A DNA stretch of 5,961 bases. Origin: Flavobacteriales bacterium. Lineage in GTDB: Bacteria; Bacteroidota; Bacteroidia; Flavobacteriales; UBA7430. Numbering within the stretch: the first letter of the stretch is position 1; each line of letters begins with the position of its first letter. The DNA is taken from positions 1 through 5,961 of the forward strand of contig NYWQ01000096.1 in the NCBI GenBank assembly GCA_002685115.1, in the 5' to 3' direction. The position numbers and the translations under genes are program-made. Shown here one piece after another: positions 1 through 5,961 of the stretch. The notes below the pieces were generated by a model. It was not told the origin of the DNA. It worked only from the letters and a program-made list of their open reading frames with translations, and searched no databases.

Positions 1-264
1 ATTATTCTATTATTTATATATTTTTATTTAATTTTATTCATTTACATGAAAATAAATGGAAATTAAATGTACTAATACTCTCAATTACAGAATAGTTTAA
101 GATAAGCTAGGTATAACATACCTAGCTTAAATAGAATGTTTTTTACTCTGCCAATTCTTTGGGATAGCTTTTGTTTGGTTAGATGCCTTAGTGTTGATCG
201 TAAATAATATGAGGAGACCAGAGTTTAAAATAGAAACAATTGAAAAGTTGTTGTAATTTAAACC
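1..264. other. AT-rich intergenic region without a confident gene
   Basis: The first 60 bases are almost entirely A and T. No tRNA, riboswitch or Bacteroidota-type TAnnTTTG promoter could be recognised in this stretch. Besides the 12-bp inverted repeat at 103-129, bases 130-264 stay open in more than one frame. On the minus strand the frame of the SPOR gene continues past its TAA for 45 codons, to a TAA at 127-129, without any ATG. On the plus strand a frame from 131 is open to a TAA at 254-256; its only ATG (209) would give 15 residues. None has a convincing start or a recognisable product, so no gene is called here. Confidence 0.6.
103..129. repeat. Perfect 12-bp inverted repeat with 3-nt loop; possible terminator
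   Basis: Left arm TAAGCTAGGTAT (103-114), loop AAC (115-117), right arm ATACCTAGCTTA (118-129). The arms are exact reverse complements, with four G-C pairs near the middle. It lies about 136 nt past the stop of the SPOR gene and is the only strong hairpin in the region, so it may end the minus-strand transcript. In that direction it is not followed by a clean T-run. On the plus strand a run of six T (139-144) follows after a 9-nt spacer, so it could instead, or also, serve plus-strand transcription. A protein-binding palindrome is a further possibility. The structure is certain; the function is not. Confidence 0.5.
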
Positions 265-1242
265 TTACTTTTGAGCTAACAACCATGTGGATTTTCCAAT
301 CTCTTTAATTTGTATCATTTCCGTTAGAGCTGCCTCTTTTTTTGCAAAAGATTGAAATGCTACTCGGTAAAGTCCAGTATTGTTTTGACCAATAATAGTT
401 GAATTATACCCTTTAGTTATAAGATTGTTTACTAGGTTTTGTGCATTTAATTCTGAGGCAAAACAGCCTGCGATTAAATGAAACTTGAGTTGAGTTTCTT
501 TGGATTCGTCAACCAAAATTGCCGCTGTAATTGGTTCAATTTTAGTGTTTCTAACAACAGGTTCAGTTGTATTTTCTTTTACCTCTCTTTTTGGTGTCCT
601 AGGTGTGTAAAGTGCTGCAGGCTTTTCTTTAAATGGATTTAGATAAGCATAGTTTTCGTAAACGTCACTAACAGCATCTTGCTGTTGGTAAGAAAAGAAG
701 GATGTTAAACCAATAAGGGGTAATAATACAGCTGCTACGCTCCAATTGATTAGAGCTTTTTTAGTGTGAATGTTTCTTGCTTTACTTGCAACTTGGCTTG
801 GTATACTCAGCTTTTTAGTTTTTCTCAGTATTGCAGGAGACTGAATCTCTTGTAAACCAAATGCATCTAGTAAGTAGTTTACAGACTGGTCTGGTTCAAA
901 TGAAATGAGTCCATTGGACTCTTTAGTAAGTAAACCAACTCCATTTATTTGAGCTTCTTTTTTATGGGTTAAATTGTTTTGAATTTGATTTGAAAATTGT
1001 GCTACTTTTTTTTGAGCATCTTCAAAAGAGATTCCTTCACAATCGGCAATGTAGTTGCACAGCAATCCATCACTCTTTTGAAGTTTAACGTTAAAACGAA
1101 TGGTTTTACTTGGCGGAAGAAATGTATGACTTACAGGGTGTATTTGAGCTGATCTATAATTGGTGATAAAGCCACCCAAACTAGGCACGATAACGCATTC
1201 GTGTCTGTATAAAAGTTCGCTTATGTAAGTTTCTATTTTCAT
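265..1242 (-). CDS. HU-CCDC81-type DNA-binding, membrane-anchored SPOR-domain protein
   Basis: A 325-residue protein typical of Bacteroidota, with two HU/IHF-like CCDC81 domains, one membrane helix and a C-terminal SPOR domain. The first HU-like unit (about 1-58) starts MKIETYISELLYRHECVIVP and has SLGGF; the second (about 60-127) includes NGVGLLTKESNGLISFEP. A basic stretch (about 139-163, RKTKK...ARNIHTKK) precedes a hydrophobic helix (about 163-185), which predicts a cytoplasmic N-terminus and a periplasmic C-terminus. A linker rich in Pro, Lys and Glu leads to the SPOR domain (about 253-325; FHLIAGCFASELNAQNLVNN, LYRVAFQSF), a fold known to bind denuded septal peptidoglycan. Family-level comparative work proposes that these proteins tether DNA to the wall or septum; this is not shown here. 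I chose the ATG at 1242; the GTG just upstream (1243-1245) would add one Met and the family usually begins MKIE. It follows kdsB by 28 nt and is probably last in the operon. Confidence 0.9.
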   Translation of the reverse strand: MKIETYISELLYRHECVIVPSLGGFITNYRSAQIHPVSHTFLPPSKTIRFNVKLQKSDGLLCNYIADCEGISFEDAQKKVAQFSNQIQNNLTHKKEAQINGVGLLTKESNGLISFEPDQSVNYLLDAFGLQEIQSPAILRKTKKLSIPSQVASKARNIHTKKALINWSVAAVLLPLIGLTSFFSYQQQDAVSDVYENYAYLNPFKEKPAALYTPRTPKREVKENTTEPVVRNTKIEPITAAILVDESKETQLKFHLIAGCFASELNAQNLVNNLITKGYNSTIIGQNNTGLYRVAFQSFAKKEAALTEMIQIKEIGKSTWLLAQK

Positions 1243-1270
1243 CACAGCTAAATTAAAAAAATGAATGGGA

Positions 1271-2014
1271 TTACGAAAAGAATTTTTCGTCTATTCTTTT
1301 TAAATCCTCAGGGCTATCTACAGCGATACATTCAGAGTTTATTTGGGCTGTTTGTATGCGGTATCCATTTTCAAGCCATCGTAATTGTTCTAAACTTTCA
1401 GCTTTTTCTAAGGGGCTTTGCGTTAGTTTTGAAATTTCTTTAAGTATGTTACTTTTAAACCCGTAAATTCCAATGTGTTGAAAGTAGTCTTGTTTTGCCA
1501 ACCACTCTTTCTTGTCGGATCCTTTACCATGCGGTATAACTGTTCTTGAAAAGAAGAGGGCTTGTTTTTGAGCTCCAACAACAACTTTCGGGCTGTTGGG
1601 ATTTACCAAAGTATCTACGTCTTTTATTTTTTTAATGAGTGTGGCTATTTGTGCATTTTTGTCCTTAAAACAGGTTATCAATGCATTGATGTCTTCCGGA
1701 TTTATAAAGGGTTCATCTCCTTGTATGTTAACTACGATCGCCTCTTCATCTATACTTAACAATTCTAAAGCTTCTGCAATTCGATCTGTTCCGCTTTGGT
1801 GCGCTGGCGATGTTAGAAGCGCTTCTCCACCAAAACTTTTAACATGATTTAAGATGTGCATGTCATCCGTAGCCACAACAATTCGATCAAGTTTTGCTTT
1901 ACGGCATTGCTCATAGACTCGCATAATCATGCTTTTTCCATGAATGTTTACCAAGGGCTTACCTGGAAAACGAGTAGATGCAAACCTTGCGGGTATAATG
2001 CCTATTGTTTTCAT
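1271..2014 (-). CDS. kdsB: 3-deoxy-manno-octulosonate cytidylyltransferase (CMP-Kdo synthetase)
   Basis: Cytoplasmic enzyme that activates Kdo with CTP to give CMP-Kdo and pyrophosphate, supplying the sugar that joins lipid A to the lipopolysaccharide core. The 247-residue length matches the family (about 250). Visible motifs are the N-terminal nucleotide-binding loop IIPARFASTRFPGKPL (6-21), TSPAHQSGTDRIAEA (68-82), the metal-binding NIQGDEPFI (96-104, with Asp100), HIGIYGF (180-186), SPLEKAESLEQLRWLENG (200-217) and VDSPEDL (232-238), whose Asp233 corresponds to the second metal-ligand position of the family. All expected catalytic regions look intact. The ATG directly follows the TAA of the upstream receptor gene, so its ribosome-binding region lies inside that coding sequence. 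This suggests translational coupling. No other Kdo or lipid A gene (kdsA, kdsC, kdsD, waaA) is in the window. Confidence 0.97.
   Translation of the reverse strand: MKTIGIIPARFASTRFPGKPLVNIHGKSMIMRVYEQCRKAKLDRIVVATDDMHILNHVKSFGGEALLTSPAHQSGTDRIAEALELLSIDEEAIVVNIQGDEPFINPEDINALITCFKDKNAQIATLIKKIKDVDTLVNPNSPKVVVGAQKQALFFSRTVIPHGKGSDKKEWLAKQDYFQHIGIYGFKSNILKEISKLTQSPLEKAESLEQLRWLENGYRIQTAQINSECIAVDSPEDLKRIDEKFFS
1273..1290 (-). repeat. Small inverted repeat over the kdsB stop, followed by a T-run
   Basis: ACGAAAA (1273-1279) and TTTTCGT (1284-1290) are exact reverse complements around a 4-nt loop, covering the last codons of kdsB and part of its stop. In the direction of transcription, about 11 nt later, there is a run of seven T (1261 down to 1255) inside the 28-nt gap before the SPOR gene. 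The stem is weak, with two G-C pairs, and the spacer is too long for a standard intrinsic terminator. At most it is a partial attenuator or an RNA processing site, and it may be chance in AT-rich DNA. Confidence 0.25.
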
Positions 2015-4327
2015 TTAGAATTTTATTTTGTAGAGTACTGAAAAAGTTCTTGGTGCACCCAAAGAGGCTGGCCTTTGAAGGAATTCTCTGTTAAAAATAT
2101 TGTCTATGTTAAACGACATGCTGTTGTTTTCTGAAAGAAGGTATCCTAGCCGGAAGTCAACTATTGTATTAGTCCCATTTAATCGTTCTCTGGATGCTTT
2201 TATTCCAAGGGGTCTCACAGATTCTAGATCATCACTTTCAAAAACTTTATCTATGTTTTTCATTGCACTGTTTAGTCTTATGGAAAAGCCAAAGTTCAGT
2301 CGGTTACGTTCCACATTTAGATCCAATTTAGCCAAGTGTTCGTACCGGTATTTTAGTAGCCCGCTGGTATCAGAGCTGGTCTCTGAATAATTTAATTCTG
2401 TAACACTGTCTTGGTAATAATTGTAGTTTTTATCATCTATCATCGGTGCAGTGTAGGTGTAGCTTCCTAAAATAGTGATTTCTGTTTGCCCAATCTTCCC
2501 TTCTCCACCTATCGATAATTCAATCCCTTTTATTTGAGACCTCCCAATGTTTAGCGATTTGAAACCAAGACCTAATAAGCCGTCTGTCGGTGGGCCCCAT
2601 AATCCAAAACTAAATTCCATCATGTCATCGTATTCCATCATAAAAGCTGCCAGATCAACAAAGCCTTTCCATTCGCCAATTTTAAGTCCTTGTTTTATTC
2701 CAATTTCCCCACTCCAGCCTGTTTCTGGTTGAAGTGATTCATTTGGATAAATAAACACAGGCCCGGTATTGTACGTTACAAAACGTTCTAACATGGTCGG
2801 AAACCGGATACCCTCTCCGTAAGATCCTCTTAAAAAAGTAGCCTTTGATAGTTTGTAGTTTATTCCGGTTCGGATAATGGATTTTTTGTACACATTTGTA
2901 TTGTTTCTAAAGTTTTCAAAGCGTCCACCAAATGAAAAGTTTATACGCTTGTATTTTAAGTCGGCTTGCGTGTATATAGAGTGATTTAGGTTCTTACTTT
3001 TACCGTAAATTTCTCTATCCTGCCCTTCGCAATAGCGAAATGTGTACCCAGAGGTTAGCGTTAAAAAATCTTTAATTTGTTTTTGTACTTGATAATCGGT
3101 GTAATAGACACTAGAAAATCGCTTTGCAGCTGTATTGGAATATTGAGTAGAATCTTCGTAGCCCGGGTAAATATTTACTCTAAAATAGCGCGTGTTTAAA
3201 GTATGTTTTATACCCTTTTCAGGATTGTTAAAGGATACAAATGGGTCTACACTTAAATAGGCATTGTCTTTAAATCCTGGAGCATCGTCTAAAGCCAAAT
3301 ATGCAAGGGTATCGTGTTCCCACATAATGGCATCTCCAACTTTACTGCGCATTATATTTGTTTTTACTCCATAAGTTAATCCCTCAATTTTTTTAGAGTA
3401 TACGGTATAGCCCATATTAATTCGGGCTCTTTTACTGGTTACTTTTTGCACAAATCCTTCATCGTGAAATAGATTTGTACCTAAAACAAAATCTTTATTG
3501 TCTTTTTTATGCGAATGAAAATAGGATATGTTTGTAGCCGAATTGTATTGTCCTTTGTACCAATGTATGGCATCTCTTTTTGGTTTGCCGTATGCTGTAT
3601 GCGTAATACTAAGTTTATTTACAGGTTTTGATGTAGGATAGCTGGTTCTAATATTTATGGATCCATTTAATGCCGAAGAACCAAAAAGTACTGAGGAAGC
3701 ACCTTTAATAATTTCTATTTGAGAGATGTTTTCCATGGGGATCAATTGCCATTCTGCAGCTCCTTGGTCTCCGTTCATTAACGGCATACCATCTACCATA
3801 ACCATAACTCTTGATCCTGCACCATAACTCCAACCACTTCCACTTCTTATATTGGCTTGGCCGTCTACAATATGAACTGCGGGTGCTTGGTTAATTGTTT
3901 TGTCGATTGATGTTGCTGTTTTGTTCTCTATCAATTTTGGTTTTATAACATCCATGGAAACGGTAACCTCCTCAATTCGCTGTTCAAATTTACCAGCCGA
4001 TACTACCACAGTACCCAATACTTCTGAGGCTTCTTTTAGTGTTACGTTTAATAGAATTTGTTTAGATTCGGTACTGCAAACTTCTTCAATTTTTTCTTTG
4101 TAACCGATGTATTGAAAGCGTAACTCGGTACATCCATTGGGTATTTCTATTGAATAATTCCCTTCATAATCCGAGCTAGCTCCTAATCCATTAATTGCTG
4201 GTGCAGAAATATTGACTCCTATTAGTTCTTCTTTTTCCAAATTACGAATCGTACCCGTTACTATATTTTGTGAATAAACATGGCCTATACCTATGAGAAA
4301 AGAGATGAGTAGTACGTATGTTTTCAT
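2015..4327 (-). CDS. TonB-dependent outer-membrane receptor with N-terminal carboxypeptidase-D-like domain
   Basis: Complete 770-residue TonB-dependent receptor, a gated outer-membrane importer energised by TonB-ExbBD. A signal peptide spans about residues 1-19, with likely cleavage at VYS|QN. A CarboxypepD_reg-like beta-sandwich follows (about 22-97), as is common in Bacteroidota receptors. A TonB-box-like stretch LGTVVVSA lies at 104-111. The plug (about 115-230) contains VMVMVDGMPLMNGD (174-187) and IEIIKGASSVLFGSSALNG (204-222). The barrel runs from about 235 to the C-terminal Phe770, with GEGIRFPTMLERF, FSFGLWG and SLGAPRTFSV. The ATG start fits the signal peptide; upstream is TCCCCAAATAGA, with no Shine-Dalgarno but A at -3 and -6. 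It begins 12 nt after its paralogue, and its TAA is followed immediately by the kdsB ATG. No SusD-like gene is present and the SusC-type layout is not obvious, so a glycan-uptake role is not supported. Metal chelates, vitamins or other small ligands are possible, but none is shown. Confidence 0.96.
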   Translation of the reverse strand: MKTYVLLISFLIGIGHVYSQNIVTGTIRNLEKEELIGVNISAPAINGLGASSDYEGNYSIEIPNGCTELRFQYIGYKEKIEEVCSTESKQILLNVTLKEASEVLGTVVVSAGKFEQRIEEVTVSMDVIKPKLIENKTATSIDKTINQAPAVHIVDGQANIRSGSGWSYGAGSRVMVMVDGMPLMNGDQGAAEWQLIPMENISQIEIIKGASSVLFGSSALNGSINIRTSYPTSKPVNKLSITHTAYGKPKRDAIHWYKGQYNSATNISYFHSHKKDNKDFVLGTNLFHDEGFVQKVTSKRARINMGYTVYSKKIEGLTYGVKTNIMRSKVGDAIMWEHDTLAYLALDDAPGFKDNAYLSVDPFVSFNNPEKGIKHTLNTRYFRVNIYPGYEDSTQYSNTAAKRFSSVYYTDYQVQKQIKDFLTLTSGYTFRYCEGQDREIYGKSKNLNHSIYTQADLKYKRINFSFGGRFENFRNNTNVYKKSIIRTGINYKLSKATFLRGSYGEGIRFPTMLERFVTYNTGPVFIYPNESLQPETGWSGEIGIKQGLKIGEWKGFVDLAAFMMEYDDMMEFSFGLWGPPTDGLLGLGFKSLNIGRSQIKGIELSIGGEGKIGQTEITILGSYTYTAPMIDDKNYNYYQDSVTELNYSETSSDTSGLLKYRYEHLAKLDLNVERNRLNFGFSIRLNSAMKNIDKVFESDDLESVRPLGIKASRERLNGTNTIVDFRLGYLLSENNSMSFNIDNIFNREFLQRPASLGAPRTFSVLYKIKF

Positions 4328-4339
4328 TCTATTTGGGGA

Positions 4340-5961
4340 TTAGAATTTAGAGGTAATTTTTACAGAGAATGTTCTTGGAGCACCTAGCGAACCAGGTCTT
4401 ATTTGGTACTCTCTATTTCCAGCATTTTCAACCAAGCATTGGATGCTAAAATCTTTGTTAAAGTTGTACAAGAGTCTTACATCTGCAATAAAATCGCCTG
4501 AATTGAGTCTTTCTCTTGATTGTTTAATACCCATGTCAAATATATTTGCATCAGCTAGGGTAAATATATCGATTACTTCTGAATTAAAGGCGCCGCTTTC
4601 AAACAACTGGTCTATGTTTTCCATAAAGGAGTTGTAATGCAAGTGCGAACCAATAGTCCATTTTCCGCGTGTTATAGCTAGGTCTAGCTTTGCCATGTGT
4701 CGGTATCGGTATTTTAAAGTTTCACTCTCTGGGTTAGATGAAGTTGAATTGTAAGATAGTAAACTTTGAGCTGCTGCGATTTGTTCAATTACCGTTACAG
4801 GTATTAAGGAGGTATCTATTGCGCCATTACTAACAAAACTTTCAACCAATGCATCTAAGCGGTCGTTGTACGATCCATAAACGTCATTAGGTTTTAGTGC
4901 TACAGGAACCATGTAGGTATAACTCATTCGAGTGTAAATGTCCCATTCCCCAACGCTACCTTCTGCGAGAACAGATAGATCCAATCCGGTTATCTTTGTT
5001 TGTCCAACATTAATGGGCTTAAATCCTATCCCCAGCGGATTGAGTCTAGTAGAGTCTCCCCACAAGCCATAACTGTACTCTACCATGTCGTTGTAAATCA
5101 TTTTAAACACAGCTACATCAAAATAAGATTTAAATGAATCGTTTGGCGCCCATTTGTATTTGTAACCTATTTCTGCAGTATATCCAGTTTCTGCTTTTAA
5201 TTCTGGGTTTGAGTAAATCGATATTTGTCCGGCATCTCGGTATAAAAACAATTCGTACATAGATGGAAATCTATAGCCTTGCCCAATAGAAGCTCTAAAG
5301 AAATGACGATCGTTTACTTGGTAATTTACACCGCCTCTAAATATTGGTTTTCCTTCTGTTCTGTTTCGCATGTTGTAGGCTTCATATCGAGTACCAAGGC
5401 TGTATAATAGGGGGCCTTTTGTGTGGTCTAGTTGAGAAAAAAGAGCATAGTTGACGCCATTTTGTTTACTTTCAAAAAAATTAGATAAGCCAACAAAATG
5501 GTTCATAGTAAAACCCGATGTTAAGGTATTTTTTTCAAAGTATTTTTGAAATAAATATTCAGAATACAGTGCAATGTAATTGTTTAATTTTTCAGTCCCA
5601 TCAGGATTGAAATTGGTTTGTAGCAAACGTGCCTGAAAGTCGTGTTTTGTGTTGTTTCGAGTATTTAAGTAAGATGCTTTCGGGTTTATGTTTAATTGAG
5701 CGCTTTTAAATAGTGAGTAATTTTTTCCGCTAAAAGGAGAGTAGCCTAAGGAATCATTCAAATAAAGAAAACCATCAGTTTCATTAAACCTCAAATAAGA
5801 GGTATTTAAACCATATTCTAACCCTTTAATTCTTTTAGAAATAAAATGGGTGTTTAAATATAAGCGAACTCTGTCGTTGCCTAAGTGATGGATTTTTTGA
5901 GTCGTATCTGTTTCTGAAATCAGTGTATCAATAAGTCCCTGATATCCTTCGCTTTTATGGG
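4340..5961 (-). CDS. TonB-dependent outer-membrane receptor, 5'-truncated by the window edge
   Basis: Beta-barrel part of a TonB-dependent receptor that imports an unknown ligand across the outer membrane. The reading frame is open to the right edge, so 539 residues plus stop are visible. A start at 5794 would be an internal TTG, and the 55 codons before it still match the downstream paralogue (for example RVRLYLNTHFISKRIKGLEY beside RARINMGYTVYSKKIEGLTY). Aligned to that paralogue, roughly 270 N-terminal residues (signal peptide, carboxypeptidase-D-like domain, plug) lie outside the window. Barrel signatures include RASIGQGYRFPSMYELF, YSYGLWG, LKYRYRHMAKLDL, SRERLNSGDFIADVRL and the C-terminal SLGAPRTFSV ending in Phe, as expected for BAM-dependent insertion. 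It differs from its neighbour mainly by longer loops. It ends 12 nt before the next receptor gene, so the two are probably co-transcribed. The family call is firm; the substrate is unknown. Confidence 0.93.
   Translation of the reverse strand, partial: HKSEGYQGLIDTLISETDTTQKIHHLGNDRVRLYLNTHFISKRIKGLEYGLNTSYLRFNETDGFLYLNDSLGYSPFSGKNYSLFKSAQLNINPKASYLNTRNNTKHDFQARLLQTNFNPDGTEKLNNYIALYSEYLFQKYFEKNTLTSGFTMNHFVGLSNFFESKQNGVNYALFSQLDHTKGPLLYSLGTRYEAYNMRNRTEGKPIFRGGVNYQVNDRHFFRASIGQGYRFPSMYELFLYRDAGQISIYSNPELKAETGYTAEIGYKYKWAPNDSFKSYFDVAVFKMIYNDMVEYSYGLWGDSTRLNPLGIGFKPINVGQTKITGLDLSVLAEGSVGEWDIYTRMSYTYMVPVALKPNDVYGSYNDRLDALVESFVSNGAIDTSLIPVTVIEQIAAAQSLLSYNSTSSNPESETLKYRYRHMAKLDLAITRGKWTIGSHLHYNSFMENIDQLFESGAFNSEVIDIFTLADANIFDMGIKQSRERLNSGDFIADVRLLYNFNKDFSIQCLVENAGNREYQIRPGSLGAPRTFSVKITSKF

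Noticed and set aside
39..58. Imperfect hairpin CATTTA/TAAATG with an 8-nt loop
   Set aside because: A 6-bp stem with a single G-C pair is expected by chance in such AT-rich sequence.
191..256. Plus-strand short frame with GTG at 191 or ATG at 209
   Set aside because: It would give only 21 or 15 residues with no homology I can recognise; the overlapping minus-strand frame is equally open.
1243..1245. GTG as the start of the HU-SPOR gene
   Set aside because: The next codon is ATG and gives the usual family N-terminus MKIE. The GTG adds only one residue and has no better upstream sequence.
1261..2041. Several plus-strand open frames of 60-83 codons opposite kdsB
   Set aside because: They are antisense to a gene with intact catalytic motifs, overlap one another and show no recognisable domain.
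2100..2732. Plus-strand open frames of 96 and 61 codons opposite the complete receptor
   Set aside because: They mirror the codon structure of the receptor barrel on the other strand and have no sign of independent coding.
3900..4637. Plus-strand open frames of 67 and 64 codons opposite the two receptors
   Set aside because: Same reason: antisense shadows of strongly supported genes.
5792..5794. TTG as the start codon of the right-hand receptor, giving a 484-residue protein
   Set aside because: The frame is open upstream to the window edge, and those 55 residues match the paralogue's barrel. The TTG encodes an internal Leu and the gene is simply cut by the window.
2015..5961. SusC/SusD-type polysaccharide utilisation locus
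   Set aside because: There is no SusD homologue, glycoside hydrolase or sugar regulator in the window, and the receptors are shorter than typical SusC proteins (about 1000 residues).

Overview
The window looks like chromosomal DNA from a marine or freshwater-type member of the Bacteroidota, most likely Flavobacteriia. The grounds are AT-rich DNA, TonB-dependent receptors that carry an N-terminal carboxypeptidase-D-like domain, a membrane-anchored HU(CCDC81-type)-SPOR protein typical of that phylum, and no recognisable Shine-Dalgarno sequence before the starts I checked. The lineage is an inference; the window has no rRNA or other phylogenetic marker.

All four genes lie on the minus strand, so transcription runs from right to left. 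In that order they are: (1) the C-terminal 539 residues of a TonB-dependent outer-membrane receptor that enters across the right edge; (2) a complete 770-residue TonB-dependent receptor, clearly a diverged paralogue of the first, starting 12 nt after it; (3) kdsB, CMP-Kdo synthetase, whose ATG directly follows the receptor's TAA; (4) a 325-residue HU-CCDC81/TM/SPOR protein starting 28 nt after kdsB. The spacings (12, 0 and 28 nt) suggest one transcription unit. The last 264 bases on the left hold no confident gene. They contain a perfect 12-bp inverted repeat and a few overlapping short open frames.

The common theme is the cell envelope: two outer-membrane importers, an enzyme supplying activated Kdo for lipopolysaccharide, and a protein that probably links cytoplasmic DNA or DNA-associated material to septal peptidoglycan. 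No substrate can be assigned to the receptors. There is no SusD-like partner, and no siderophore, cobalamin or glycan enzyme is visible. I see no mobile element, CRISPR array, RNA gene or defence module, and nothing that amounts to a clear new system. The points most worth a second look are the receptor-to-kdsB stop/start junction, the loop insertions that separate the two receptors, and the open frame beyond the stop of the last gene.
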